Shown here: positions 29,768 to 42,046 of the stretch, in pieces
How the letters are laid out: each line of letters opens with the position of its first letter
Numbering within the stretch: the stretch's first letter is position 1
Translations under genes and position numbers: made by a program
Notes under the pieces: generated by a model
Seen by the model: the letters and a program-made list of their open reading frames with translations, nothing else
Database searches by the model: none
Told to the model about the DNA's origin: nothing
From: Symbiodinium natans
Lineage: Eukaryota > Sar > Dinophyceae > Suessiales > Symbiodiniaceae
Length of the DNA: 42,463 bases
Assembly (NCBI GenBank): GCA_905221605.1
Contig: CAJNDS010001007.1
Span: forward strand, 1 to 42,463
Direction: 5' to 3'

Positions 29768-30073
29768 CCCACAGAAATCTTATAGAAATTGCATTCCCCG
29801 CTCATGGAAATTCTGCTACCCATTTGTGCTGCAAACGCAGGTCTGCATCATTAGCATCAGCCGGCCGCGGCCGCCAGCAAAGGAGAGCATCAGAGGCATC
29901 AGCCGGCTCGGTGGGTAGCAGCCGCGGACAACAAGGTTGTGCACGCTAGCGACCCGCAGCGCGCGGGCCCGTGTCCCGCACGCTCGGAAGCCACAACGGT
30001 GCCATTTGGATCCACGTATTTCCATTATGCTCATGCTGCACCTGCTCCAGAATTACCGAATGCGCAGCTGGCC
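29768..30073 (+). repeat. R segment, unit 4, first copy, cut by the minisatellite
   Basis: Same end point and same variants as unit 3; one private change (GCATTCCCCGCTCATGG). Confidence 0.75.
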
Positions 30074-31262
30074 ACGTCCGTGTTACCAATGCGTGCGAGT
30101 GGCCAATGCATCCATGGCCGAGCCATGACTACGTCCGTGTTACCAATGCGTGCAAGTGGCCAATGCATTCATGGCCGCGCCATGATTACGTCCGTGTTAC
30201 CAATGCGTGCGAGTGGCCAATGCATCCATGGCCGAGCCATGATTACGTCCGTGTTACCAATGCGTGCAAGTGGCCAATGCATCCATGTCCGAGCCATGAT
30301 TACGTCCGTGTTACCAATGCGTGCAAGTGACGTCCGTGTTACCAATGCGTGCTCGTGGCCAATGCATCCAAGCCATGATTACGTCCGTGTTACCAATCCG
30401 TGCGAGTGGCCAATGCATCCATGGCCGAGCCATGATTACGTCCGTGTTACCAATGCGTGCGAGTGGCCAATGCATCCATTCCCGAGCCATGATTACGTCC
30501 GTGTCACCAATGCGTGCGAGTGGCCAATGCATCCATGGCCGAGCCATGATTACGTCCGTGTTACCAATGCGTGCAAGTGGCCAATGCATCCATGGCCGAG
30601 CCATGATTACGTCCGTGTTACCAATGCGTGCGAGTGGCCAATGCATCCATGGAGCCATCCATGGAGCCATGATTACGTCCTCGTTACCAATGCGTGCGAG
30701 TGGCCAATGCATCCATGGCCGAGCCATGATTACGTCCTCGTTACCAATGCGTGCGAGTGGCCAATGCATCCATGGCCGAGCCATGATTACGTCCGTGTTA
30801 CCAATGCGTGCGAGTGGCCAATGCATCCATGGCCGAGCCATGATTACGTCCGTGTTACCAATGCGTGCGAGTGGCCAATGCATCCATGGACCCATGATTA
30901 CGTCCTCGTTACCAACAAGTGCGAGTGGCCAATGCATCCATGGCCGAGCCATGATTACGTCCGTGTTACCAATGCGTGCGAGTGGCCAATGCATCCATGG
31001 CCGAGCCATGATTACGTCCGTGTCACCAATGCGTGCGAGTGGCCAATGCATCCATGGCCGAGCCATGATTACGTCCGTGTTACCAATGCGTGCAAGTGGC
31101 CAATGCATCCATGGCCGAGCCATGATTACGTCCGTGTTACCAATGCGTGCGAGTGGCCAATGCATCCATGGCCGAGCCATGATTCTGTCTGTGTTACCCA
31201 TGCGTGCGAGTGGCCAATGCATCCATGGCCGAGCCATGATTACGTCGATGTTACCATGCGTT
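30074..31262 (+). repeat. 57-bp minisatellite, ~21 copies, unit 4
   Basis: The first eight and last few monomers match unit 3, including the 29-bp deletion (near 30318-30337) and the GATTCTGTCTGTGTTACCC variant. The middle is reorganised: two consecutive CCTCGTTACC monomers, a partial duplication ATGGAGCCATCCATGGAGCC (30649-30668), and loss of the TTAACAATGCGCC monomer. A 473-codon plus frame spans it (29939-31360). Confidence 0.95.
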
Positions 31263-31679
31263 TAGGACCTTCCAGGCCTACTTTAACGACCGGCTCGGCG
31301 AGAGAGAATCCGTTTGAGCAGTTGGACACGGCTTCTCCCTGGGAGATTCTCGAGCTGTGAGGTGGACAATGCTCCGAAACGTAGTGCCGAAATTCGGCCA
31401 TTTTGAGTCCTATCTCCCCAAAACCTCAAACAGTGTCCAACCTTTCAAAACCCTGTAAAACGCAGAATATTCGACGCCTTTAGGCAACAGGCCCAGAACA
31501 ACGCATTCCTTCCCAACCCTTGCCCGCCGCAGAAATTAACATATTCTGCGTCCGCAGATTAAGGATGTTTCCAAGCAAGCATGATAGACTTCTGCCGAGT
31601 TAATCCCATTTCCCTTCTGCTGCCCAAAAAAACCGGGCGCGTCAAGACGCGCGTACGGAGCGTTGTTTAGGACTTGCAG
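31263..31679 (+). other. Block S, unit 4
   Basis: As in unit 3, with the frame stop at 31358-31360. One change near its end (GACTTGCAGTTTT for GACTTGGAGTTTT). Confidence 0.5.
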
Positions 31680-31829
31680 TTTTAATAGGGGGGATTTAGG
31701 GCGTAGGTTTTTTTTAGGGTTTAGGGCTTGGAAACCTTTCGCATCTTAGGCTTTAGGGTTTAGGATTTAGGGTTTCGGGTTTCGGGTTTCGGGCTTCGGG
31801 GTTAGTGTTTGATTCAAGGTTTAGGGTAC
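31680..31829 (+). repeat. TTTAGGG-like block, unit 4
   Basis: Short form, as in unit 3. Confidence 0.75.
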
Positions 31830-31883
31830 AGTTTTTGAGGCGATGAAGGAAGGGAGGGATAGGCCCCGAGCGGCCGGCAAGAA

Positions 31884-32570
31884 CGGCCCCTAGGAGAGCG
31901 CAGAAAGGCATCAACCGGCTCCGCGGGCAGGAAGTCGTGGACGGCTGGAAGATTCCTCCTAGCCGCAGCCGCCAAAAAATGGAGAGGATCCGTGGCATCA
32001 GCCGGCTTAGGGGCCAGGGGGGGGGGGGGACCCAAAAAATGGTACGGGCTGGCGACCCGCGCTGTGCGTGGCCGCCACGCACAGAGCTTGCCAAAGATGC
32101 TTTGCTTGCGGACAAGGCTTGGCCGCGCATTCGGTAAATCTGGAGCAGGTGCAGCAGTTCATGTTGGCGTCTTGATGGCATAATGCAAATCCCATTGCCT
32201 ACTAGTGAACATCTAGCACGCACTAGTGCATCCAAATAGCACTGTTGTGGCTTCCGAGCGTGCGGGAGACGGGCCCGCGCGCTGCGGGTCGCTAGCGTGC
32301 ACAATCTTGTTTTCCGCGGCTGCTACCCCACCGAGCCGGCTGATGCCTCTGATGCTCTCCTTTGCTGGCGGCCGCGGCCGGCTGATGCTAATGATGCAGA
32401 CCTGCGTTTGCAGCACAAATGGGTAGCAGGAAGTTCCACGGACAATGGAATTTCTATAAGTGGGTACTGGGACTTCATTGGCTTCCACTAGCAGGATTTC
32501 CCGAGTAATGGGGTTTCCATTCGCAATTAAGGTTTTTTTCCATCGCGGGCAATGGAATGTCATTCCTGGG
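31884..32570 (-). repeat. L arm, unit 4
   Basis: Inverted partner of 34433-35250. It differs from units 2 and 3 by GTGGCCGCCACGCACAGAGC in place of GTGGCCAGCAGAGC (near 32070) and a small deletion GTTCCACGGACAATGG (near 32434). Confidence 0.8.
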
Positions 32571-32577
32571 TAGGTAC

Positions 32578-32911
32578 GGTAGAGGTGCTAAAACCCTCGT
32601 GTTTTTGCGTCTTTTTTTGTGACCGAAAACATCCTTTGTAGTATGCTGTGCAGGGCCGGTGCGCTCTTTCGAGCTTTAAAAACCTCCTCTGCAGCACAAA
32701 AGTAGTGCTGAATAGGGCCGGCGCAGGCTTTTAGGAGAGCCCCCCTCTCCAAATCCATCTCTGTAGTTCAAAGGTAGTACTGAATGGGGCCGGCGCGCGC
32801 TTCTAGGACAGCCATCGAAAACCTCGCAAATATCGTGGGACTCGAATTCCGGGATGTCGAAACCATCGCAAATATCGTGGGACTCGAATTCCGGGGTGTC
32901 GAAACCCTCAA
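32578..32911 (+). repeat. Small repeat cassette, truncated form, unit 4
   Basis: Same as 24160-24493. Confidence 0.75.
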
Positions 32912-33169
32912 GATCTTCTTGCCAACCTCGCTCTTCTGTCCTTTTCTTTGCAATGACGCTATCACTATCGAACAAGCTCCCGCTGGACTACACGTTCGGG
33001 CTTTCAGTCCTGAGGGGAGACCTGGCATTCAGGCGCTCTTGTCGCAAATATCGTGGGACTCGAATTCCGGTGCGTAGAAAACCTCGCATGTGCAGTTTTG
33101 GCATTGCAGGCAATGCGACTTGTCAGTACCTCTGCCGCATTGCTCAATTGTTTCCTGGAGCGAGTCAGC

Positions 33170-33769
33170 ATGTCGCCTCGTGGAAGAGCCCGGCAGGCCT
33201 TTGCGTGTCGTGGGAACGTGCAGAAGCATGGCCACGAATTTCGAGTTCGTTTTTGGTGTGGAGAGATTCAGAACATACGGGAGTCGAAGAAGAAAGCGCT
33301 CGCCGACTTCCAGTGTCTTCGCCAGTGCTCCACCTCGGGCGATCTTGTGGCCTGTGCTGCGAGTCTGAAGGCACCCGCCTCTCCGCCCTGCAGCAGCCAG
33401 TCTTTGACTCTTTGCGGGCTAAACGTGCAGTATCCGTGGAGTCGGCTCTTCATGGTGCAAGGCGATGGATGTGAGTACGCTCTGGGGAAGTACCGCTGCT
33501 TCTCCGCGGGTGAGCAGCTGTTCCTCATCGAGACTCTGGGCAGCGGCTCCACGCAGGGCGCCATGGTGGACATCGCGATGGTTCGCGCTCCATTGAAAGC
33601 GCAAGTGCTCGGCGTCATCGTTTTGCGGGCAGCATCGAGTTTGAGAATTACGACTACTTCGATGCTCATCGACCGGATACCTTGATCGAGCAGGGTAGCT
33701 TCTATGATTGGTGGACGTCGGAGCCCAAGACACTGTTCGGTTGGTACGTGCAGCACGTTCGTGCCTTCA
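33170..33769 (+). pseudogene. AP2-like/ASCH-like pseudogene, copy 4
   Basis: AP2-like part and first ASCH-like half present (LNVQYPWSRLFMVQG; the 82-bp deletion of copy 3 is absent). The common frameshift is at about 33624, and the end is lost at the same GTGCCTTCA/GCCCGGCGC deletion as copy 3. Copies 3 and 4 also share GGCCACGAATTTCGAG and ATACGGGAGTCG changes. Confidence 0.45.
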
Positions 33770-34362
33770 GCCCGGCGCTGCGCGCTGCACGCTGTCTTGT
33801 GAAAGGTGTGCTTCACCTGTTCCCTGGGATGTTTGGCTCGAGGACAAAACATGCAAGCTCGGTTTCTCTTCGCTTCTGTGCCTCCATGCTTTCGCGCTCT
33901 GCATGCGTGCATGCTGAGTTGTTGCTTCCTGAAAGGCGCTGTGGCTCTCGCATTGGATGTTTTTGTCTTTTCTTTCATGGCTTCGCGTGGATTGGACGCG
34001 CACAGCCGAGTCGGGTGCATACGGGTGCATGAAGTGAAGTTCTTACAGTTGCTCAAGTGCATTAAGTTGAAAAATGTCGACTTCAAGTCCGTTAACTTCA
34101 GATGTATTGACTTCCAATGATGTGAAGAGAGTTGACCACAAGTGCATGGCATTCAAGTCAACACACTTGAATGCCACGCAGTTGAAGTGCATACAAGTGC
34201 AGTATGCAAGTGAGTATGCAACCATATAAGTGCATACAATTGTCCAAGTGCATACAGTTCGAGTGCATAGCGTGAAGTGCATAGAGTCAACACACGGCAA
34301 ATCGATGCTTTCGGGCCAATCGTCTTCTAGTTTCTTTCCTGGCTCTGCATCTAAGTCGCAGG
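33770..34362 (+). other. 3' tail of pseudogene module, unit 4
   Basis: Hairpin intact at 34147-34176. A private deletion of about 51 bp (GCGCTGTGGCTCTCGCATTGG, near 33936-33956) fuses frames on the minus strand into a meaningless 294-codon frame. Confidence 0.55.
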
Positions 34363-34432
34363 CTTTGAGAACTTAAGCCCTGCGCCAAAATCCCAATGCG
34401 ACCCACTACTGGAACCCAGTGGAATACCACTG

Positions 34433-35250
34433 CCCAGGAATGACATTCCGTTTCCCGCGATGGAAAAAACTTTAATTGCGAATGGAAAACGATTGGAATC
34501 CCATTACTCGGGAAATCCCGCTAGTGGGAAGCCAATGAAGTCCCAGTGCCCACTTATGGAATTTGCCCGCTCGTGGAAACCCCTGCTACCCATTTGTGCT
34601 GCAAACGCAGGTCTGCATCATTAGCATCAGCCGGCCGCGGCCGCCAGCAAAGGAGAGCATCAGAGGCATCAGCCGGCTCGGTGGGTAGCAGCCGCGGACA
34701 ACAAGGTTGTGCACGCTAGCGACCCGCAGCGCGCGGGCCCGTGTCCCGCACGCTCGGAAGCCACAACGGTGCCATTTGGATCCACGCATTTCCATTATGC
34801 TCATGCTGCACCTGCTCCGGATTTACCGAATGCGCGGCTGGCCAAGCCTTGTCCGCAAGCAAAGCATCTTTGGCAAGCCCTGATGTAAGTTGCTCTGGCT
34901 TCACAAGTGGGTAGTGGGATTTCCAGTAGTGTGACTACTCGTGGGACATGGGATTTCCACTAGTGGGCAGTGGGATTCCACCAGTAGGTAATGGGCATTG
35001 GTAGCAGGACTCCATTGGGTTTCACTAGTGGGCAATGGGATCTCACCCAGTTTCGTAGAGTGTCGCGGCGCGTCGAAACGGGTTGCACAGGTGCTGGTCA
35101 CCAGTGATGCTCGTGCTCTGCCTTTGCTCGCCTGGGGCTCCCGGTGCTTTCCTTGAAGGTCGATCGCTCGCACCAAAAATCGTGCCAGCGCCTGATCCGC
35201 ACCGCTTTGCGACCATGCACAGTGCGGGTCGCCAGCCCGCACCATTTTTT
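34433..35250 (+). repeat. R arm, unit 4, first of two, truncated by fusion
   Basis: Its left part has the unit-3 marker GTGACTACTCGTGGGAC (near 34932). Its right part has ATCGTGCCAGCGCCTGATCC (near 35180), found otherwise only in unit 1. It breaks off after CACCATTTTTT and joins CAGTCCTGAG exactly as at 5152/5153. The switch from unit-3-like to unit-1-like sequence therefore lies between about 34935 and 35185. Confidence 0.8.
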
Positions 35251-35415
35251 CAGTCCTGAGAAAAGACCTGGCATTCAGGCGCTCTTGTCGCAAATATCGT
35301 GGGACTCGAATTCCGGTGCGTAGAAAACCTCGCATGTGCAGTTTTGGCATTGCAGGCAATGCGACTTGTCAGTACCTCTGCCGCATTGCTCAATTGTTGC
35401 CTGGAGCGAGTCAGC

Positions 35416-36165
35416 ATGTCGCCTCGTGGAAGAACCCGGCAGGCCTTTGCGTGTCGTGGGAACGTGCAGAAGCATGGCCGCGGATTTCGAGTTCGTTTTT
35501 GGTGTGGAGAGATTCAGAACATGCGGGAGTCGAAGAAGAAAGCGCTCGCCGACTTCCAGTGTCTTCGCCAGTGCTCCACCTCGGGCGATCTTGTGGCCTG
35601 TGCTGCGAGTCTGAAGGCACCCGCCTCTCCGCCCTGCAGCAGCCAGTCTTTGACTCTTTGCGGGCTAAACGTGCAGTATCCGTGGAGTCGGCTCCTCATG
35701 GTGCAAGGCGATGGATGTGAGTACGCTCTGGGGAAGTACCGCTGCTTCTCCGCGGGCGAGCAGCTGTTCTTCATCGAGACTCTGGGCAGCGGCTCCACGC
35801 AGGGCGCCATGGTGGACATCGCGATGGTTCGCGCTCCATTGAAAGCGCAAGTGCTCGGCGTCATCGTTTTGCGGGCAGCATCGAGTTTGAGAATTACGAC
35901 CACTTCGATGCTCATCGACCGGATACCTTGATCGAGCAGGGTAGCTTCTATGATTGCTCTTGAAGTCCACCAAGAGCTCTACCGGCTTGGTCCAGCCGAG
36001 CATGGACTTCCGTGCGTGCCCCACTGCCACAGGCCGCTTGAAGGCACGAACGTGCTGCACGTACCAACCGAACAGTGTCTTGGGCTCCGACGTCCACCAG
36101 AAGCCCCCGGCCACCAGTCTCTTGAGGAGACGCCCTTGGAATTGAAGTGCTCGGGACATTTTTGA
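35416..36165 (+). pseudogene. AP2-like/ASCH-like pseudogene, copy 4' (duplicate of copy 1')
   Basis: Duplicate of 5318-6067 with no differences seen in the frames compared: MSPRGRTRQAFACRG start, common frameshift near 35868, and the same 142-bp inversion. Confidence 0.45.
35957..36098 (-). other. 142-bp internal inversion in pseudogene copy 4'
   Basis: Same breakpoints as 5859-6000, so it was inherited through the segmental duplication. Confidence 0.85.
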
Positions 36166-36746
36166 ACTTCTTGGCCCACGAATTTTAAATAGTCTTCAGG
36201 CCCAAGCCAGGCGCTGCGCGCTGCACGCTGTCTTGTGAAAGGTGTGCTTCACCTGTTCCCTGGGATGTTAGGCTCGAGGACAAAACATGCAAGCTCGGTT
36301 TCTCTTCGCTTCTGTGCCTCCATGCTTTCGCGCTCTGCATGCGTGCATGCTGAGTTGTTGCTTCCTGAAAGGTGCTATGAGCTTGGACTTCAGAGCTACT
36401 GCCGATGATGCTCCTGGCTGACGGCTCTCGCGTTGGATGTCTTTGTCTTTTCTTTCATGGCTTCGCGTGGACTGGACGTGCACAGCCGAGTCGGGTGCAT
36501 ACGGGTGCATGAAGTGAAGTTCTTACAGTTGCTCAAGTGCATTAAATTGAAAAATGTCGACTTCAAGTCCGTTAACTTCAGATGTATTGACTTCCAATGA
36601 TGTGAAGAGAGTTGACCACAAGTGCATGGCATTCAAGTCAACACACTTGAATGCCACGCAGTTGAAGTGCATACAAGTGCAGTATGCAAGTGAGTATGCA
36701 ACCATATAAGTGCAAACGAAAATCCCATTACCCACTCATTTTAGTG
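36166..36746 (+). other. 3' tail of pseudogene module, shortened form
   Basis: Duplicate of 6068-6648; hairpin at 36627-36656. Confidence 0.55.
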
Positions 36747-36938
36747 CAAGAGTGAAATGCATAGAGTAGAAATCACGAGATTTTCTTACAACAGACTGGA
36801 ATTTACGAGATTTGAGTACAATTTTAATACAATTTAATAGAATCGACGAGATTTTGATAGAATTTAGTAAACCTTCGTACCCAGTCCTACATTTCTTAAT
36901 TAAAATTATTCTTTTTAAGGCGGTGGGCTGGGTTGACG
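36747..36938 (+). other. AT-rich island, duplicate
   Basis: Duplicate of 6649-6840 with the three ACGAGATTT words. Confidence 0.6.
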
Positions 36939-36954
36939 TCGTCAATCGGGATTG

Positions 36955-37660
36955 CAACCCTCTGCGGGTTTCGGCGTGGTCGCGGTGCTAAAGCCCTCGT
37001 TTTGTGAGGTTTCTTTCTGGCCGCGGACAACCCTCTGCGGGTATCGGCGTGCTCGCGGTGCAAAAACAGTCGTTTTTTTTAAAAACATTTCTTGCTTTGC
37101 GGGGACAACCCTCTGCGGGTTTCGGCGTGGTTGCGGTGCTAAAACCATCGTTTTTTGCACATTTTTTCGTGTGTGTGCGTCAACCCTCTGCGGGGTTCGG
37201 CCTGGTCGCGGCGCCCAAACCCTCGTACTTTGACATATAAACGCAACTCCTCTGCGGGTTTCCGCGTGGTAGAGGTGCTAAAACCCTCGTGTTTTTGCAT
37301 TTTTGTGACCGAAAAAATCCTTTGTAGTACAAAAGTAGTACTGTGCAGGGCCGGTGCGCTCTTCTGAGCTTTAAAAACCCTCCTCTGTAGCACAAAAGTA
37401 GTACTGAATAGGGCCGGCGCGGGCTTTTAGGCGAGCCCCCCTCTCCAAATCCGTCTCTGTAGTACAAAGGTAGCACTAAATGGGGCCGGCGCGCGCTTCT
37501 AGGACAGCCGTCGAAAACCTCGCAAATGTCGTGGGACTCGAATTCCGGGATGTCGAAACCCTCGCAATATCGTGGGACTCGAATTCCGGGGGACTCGAAT
37601 TCCGGGGCCTCGAAAACCTCGCAAATATCGTGGGACTCGAATTCCGGGGTGTCGAAACCC
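36955..37660 (+). repeat. Small repeat cassette, complete form, duplicate
   Basis: Duplicate of 6857-7562: five 62-78-bp repeats, three GGGCCGG repeats and four EcoRI-site repeats in order. Confidence 0.85.
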
Positions 37661-37911
37661 TCAAGGTCTTCTTGCCAACCTCGCTCTTCTGTCCTTTTCT
37701 TTGCAATGACGCTATCACTATCGAACAAGCTCCAGCTGGACTACACGTTCGGGGAAGTCTCCCCTGGCATTCAGGCGCTCTTGCCGCAAATATCGTGGGA
37801 CTCGAATTCCGGTGCGTAGAAAACCTCGCATGTGCAGTTTTGGCATTGCAGGCAATGCGACATGTCAGTACCTCTGCCGCATTGCTCAATTGTTTCCTGG
37901 AGCGAATCAGC

Positions 37912-38660
37912 ATGTCGCCTCGTGGAAGAGCCCGGCAGGCCTTTGCGTGTCGTGGGAACGTGCAGAAGCATGGCCACGGATTTCGAGTTCGTTTTTGGTG
38001 TGGAGAGATTCAGAACATGCGGGAGTCGAAGAAGAAAGCGCTCGCCGACTTCCAGTGTCTTCGCCAGTGCTCCACCTCGGGCGATCTTGTGGCCTGTGCT
38101 GCGAGTCTGAAGGCACCCGCCTCTCCGCCCTGCAGCAGCCAGTCTTTGACTCTTTGCGGGCTAAACGTGCAGTATCCGTGGAGTCGGCTCCTCATGGTGC
38201 AAGGCGAGGGATGTGAGTACGCTCTGGGGAAGTACCGCTGCTTCTCCGCGGGCGAGCAGCTGTTCCTCATCGAGACTCTGGGCAGCGGCTCGACGCAGGG
38301 CGCCATGGTGGACATCGCGATGGTTCGCGCTCCATTGAAAGCGCAAGTGCTCGGCGTCATCGTTTTGCGGGCAGCATCGAGTTTGAGAATTACGACCACT
38401 TCGATGCTCATCGACCGGATACCTTGATCGAGCAGGGTAGCTTCTATGATTGGTGGACGTCGGAGCCCAAGACACTGTTCGGTTGGTACGTGCAGCACGT
38501 TCGTGCCTTCAAGCGGCCTGTGGCAGTGGGGCACGCACGGAAGTCCATGCTCGGCTGGACCAAGCCGGTAGAGCTCTTGGTGGACTTCAAGACAGAAGCC
38601 CCCGGCCACCAGTCTCTTGAGGAGACGCCCTTGGAATTGAAGTGCTGGGGACATTTTTGA
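37912..38660 (+). pseudogene. AP2-like/ASCH-like pseudogene, copy 5 (duplicate of copy 1)
   Basis: Duplicate of 7814-8562, with the same frameshift (about 38364) and the same full-length second half to the stop at 38658-38660. With copy 1 it is the best template for identifying an intact parent gene. Confidence 0.5.
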
Positions 38661-39338
38661 ATTTCTTGGCCCACGAATTTCAAATAGTCTTCAGGCCCAA
38701 GCCCGGCGCTGCGCGCTGCACGCTGTCTTGTGAAAGGTGTGCTTCACCTGTTCCCTGGGATGTTAGGCTCGAGGACAAAACATGCAAGCTCGGTTTCTCT
38801 TCGCTTCTGTGCCTCCATGCTTTCGCGCTCTACATGCGTGCATGCTGAGTTGTTGCTTCCTGAAAGGCGCTGTGGACTATGAGCTTGGACTTCAGAGCTA
38901 CTGCCGATGATGCTCCTGGCTGACGGCTCTCGCGTTGGATGTTTTTGTCTTTTCTTTCATGGCTTCGCGTGGACTGGACGTGCACAGCCGAGTCGGGTGC
39001 ATACGGGTGCATGAAGTGAAGTTCTTACAGTTGCTCAAGTGCATTAAATTGAAAATTGTCGACTTCAAGTCCGTTATCTTCAGATGTATTGACTTCCAAT
39101 GATGTGAAGAGAGTTGACCACAAGTGCATGGCATTCAAGTCAACACACTTGAATGCCACGCAGTTGAAGTGCATACAAGTGCAGTATGCAAGTGAGTATG
39201 CAACCATATAACTGCATACAATTGTCCAAGTGCATACAGTTCGAGTGCATAGAGTGAAGTGCATAGAGTCAACACACGGCAAATCGATGCTTTCGGGCCA
39301 ATCGTCTTCTAGTTTCTTTCCTTGGCTCTGCATCTAAG
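38661..39338 (+). other. 3' tail of pseudogene module, complete form, duplicate
   Basis: Duplicate of 8563-9240; hairpin at 39129-39158. Confidence 0.55.
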
Positions 39339-39407
39339 TCGCAGGCTTTAGGAACCTCGCCAAAATCCCAATGCGACCCACTAGTGGAACCCAGTGGAAT
39401 ACCACTG

Positions 39408-39833
39408 CCCAGGAATGACCTTCCATTACCCGCGATGGAAAAAACCTTAATTCCGAATGGAAACCAGTGGGCAATGGGATCTCACCCAGTTTCGTAGAGT
39501 GTCGCGGCGCGTCGAAACGGGTTGCACGGGTGCTAGTCACCAGTGATGCTCGTGCTCTGCCTTTGCTCGCCTGGGGCTCCCGGTGCTTTCCTTGAAGGTC
39601 GATCGCTCGCACCAAAAATCGTGCCCGCGCCTGATCCGCACCGCTTTGCGACCATGCACAGCGCGGGTCGCCAGCCCGCACCATTTTTTGGGTCACCCCC
39701 CCCCCCTGGCCCCTAAGCCGGCTGATGCCACGGATCCTCTCCATTTTTTGGCGGCTGCGGCTAGGAGGAATCTTCCAGCCGTCCACGACTTCCGCCCGCG
39801 GAGCCGGCTCTTGATGCGCTCTCCTAGGGGCCG
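39408..39833 (+). repeat. R arm, internally deleted, duplicate
   Basis: Duplicate of 9310-9741 with the 6-bp deletion that changes the offset. Confidence 0.75.
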
Positions 39834-40122
39834 CTCGCGATGCTCGCGCCTTTAGCGGACGTGGTTGGGTCATGCTCATCATGTGGACGTGTGCTTGCGG
39901 CCGTTTACATGTGCAGTGCGGTGTACGACAAGGAAACTGACAGCAAAAACGAAAATGATGAAGAACATGAGAAGAGATGCACACAAGTAACACGACATGT
40001 CGATATACTCATAGAAGAAATTTGCGACGCCTGTATCCAGAAATAATGAGGAGGCTCTGATGCTCGTGATGCCTTCGTAGCGTGTCGCGGCACATCGAAA
40101 CGGGTTTTTGCACGGGCAGAAT
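39834..40122 (+). repeat. Block D' (long form), duplicate
   Basis: Duplicate of 9742-10030. Confidence 0.65.
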
Positions 40123-40131
40123 ACCTTTGCC

Positions 40132-40792
40132 GAGTCAGTGGAATGCACATTAACCCCTAGTGGAAATCCCGCTAGCCACTGGAAATGCCATGACGCAATA
40201 GCGGAATCCCATTGCCGATTAAATGAACATTACCCGCTAGTGGCTAGTAAATATCTCAACCTCCGATGGCTGTATGCAGAAGTGAAGAGGCTCTGCTCAC
40301 GATGCTTTCGCAGGTGGGTTGCACGGGTGCTGCTCGCATAACCCCATTCATGGAAATGCCAGTGGCCATTTGTATCCCATTGCCCACCCACTAGTGGCTA
40401 GGGAACATCTCACTACCTGGAATCCAGCGATTACCATTCCGCCCTTGTGGAAATCCCATTCATGGCGATCCCTTTACTCGCTGGTGGAAACCAATAGGAT
40501 TTCACTATCCACTAGAGGAAATCCCATTGCCCACTAGTGGAGCCATTACCCACTAGTGGAAGCCAGTGGAATCCCATTTACCCACTAGTGGAAATCCCAT
40601 GAAGCACTTGTGTGAATCCTGGTCGCCATTGTCATTGATGGAGTTGAATCAAAACATTACTCTCCAACTGGAATCCTATTACCCATCAGTGGAAATTGCA
40701 CTAACCACTAGTGGAAAATACCATTGCCTGCTAGACGAAAATCCCATTGCCCACTCATGAAATCCGATTGCCCAAGGCAGCTTACATCCGAC
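40132..40792 (+). repeat. P repeats, long cluster, duplicate
   Basis: Duplicate of 10040-10700. Confidence 0.7.
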
Positions 40793-40794
40793 CT

Positions 40795-41217
40795 TGCTGA
40801 ATAAGCTTTGCCTTGCAAGGCTGCGCATTCGTTAAGCCTGGGCACCGCAACATGTGATGGCTTGGCAGGAACACTGAACTTCTGCTTATCCTGGTTACGA
40901 TAGACCCGGAGGAGGAAACAAGCACATTCGCACCAACACCGTACGAAGAACCCCACATTCTTCTTGAGCTCAAGTGCTTCACAAACGGCTGGCGCACCCG
41001 TTCCGGTGATGTGAGATGCGTGTCAAAACTGTTTTCATGCGTGTGCCTCCTGAGCACACGCCACATTTCTACGCATGGCTCCGCGACCAAGGCCGTGGCT
41101 TTAGAGCTTCTGGAACTGCCGGAAAGAAGTGGAACAAGTGGTTACCCAGGGTTTGCTTAGCAAAAGCTACCAGTTCGTTCGCGGAACTTGCGACCACACA
41201 GCGCGCACATTAAGTCA
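40795..41217 (+). other. Block E, duplicate of unit 1
   Basis: Same ATA in place of ATG as in unit 1; no recognisable protein. Confidence 0.35.
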
Positions 41218-41907
41218 ATGTGTTAGGCCGAACCCAAGACGCCTTTCTCACAGTCCCTGACGACAAACATCGCGATAACGTGCTCACATTGCTTGACCTC
41301 TAGCATGGAAAGCCATCGAGAATCGCAGGCCAACGGATCCCCCGCAGAGCAACATGCAAGCCATCGACGAGCAAGGCGCAGAAGTTAATGCAAAGTGCAT
41401 CGGTTGATTTAAGCGTCGACCGCAGAGACATACGCTACGAAAGCACTTGCTCGGCACACGCGGGATCCCGGGGAGGTGGATTGGTCTTGGTCGTTCTTGC
41501 ACGCTATTATACCAGACTTAGATCGAGTCCCTGTTCTCAACGCCGAAAGCAAAGCGTCCTGAGTAAGCTTGATGGACTCGGACTGGGCCGGGTGCCTCGA
41601 TAGCTCCACATTGATACCATCCGGCGAAGCTGAAATCGGAGCTTTGAGCCGAGAGGCGCGCGACGCCATGTTTGTTAAGCAACTTGCGGAGGAGGATTTC
41701 GGGTTGAAACTTGGCACTGCCCGCTTATGGACAGCGTGCAGCCCTTTATGTTCAAGAACTTCGGCAAAATCTCTGGGGAGATCCAGCAGTTTGGAGCATT
41801 TGAATCGGCAAAAGAGCAGTGGCGCGGTGAGCTACGCAAAACTGGATTGTTGATGCTTGATGGCAAAAAATGCTACATTTTGTGCTGTCTTGGAGCCCCG
41901 CCAATGG
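41218..41907 (+). mobile_element. Copia-type pol remnant, unit 4/5 border
   Basis: Duplicate of the remnant at 11126-11815: same in-frame stop, same RNase H deletion, lacking the 44-bp segment. RNase H piece at 41569-41729. Confidence 0.6.
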
Positions 41908-42042
41908 AATCCCATTACCCCTAGCGGAACCCCGTGGACCCATTACACCCATTACCCACTAACGGAAATCCCAATGACTGCCCACTAGCGACACCGGAAT
42001 CCCATCACTAGCGCGAAATCCCATTTGCACCAAACGCGTTGC
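41908..42042 (+). repeat. P repeats, unit 5
   Basis: Duplicate of 11812-11950. Confidence 0.65.
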
Positions 42043-42046
42043 TAGC

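Noticed and set aside
33268-34152. Minus-strand 294-codon frame
   Set aside because: It arises from a private 51-bp deletion that joins frames antisense to the pseudogene and its tail; no other copy has it.
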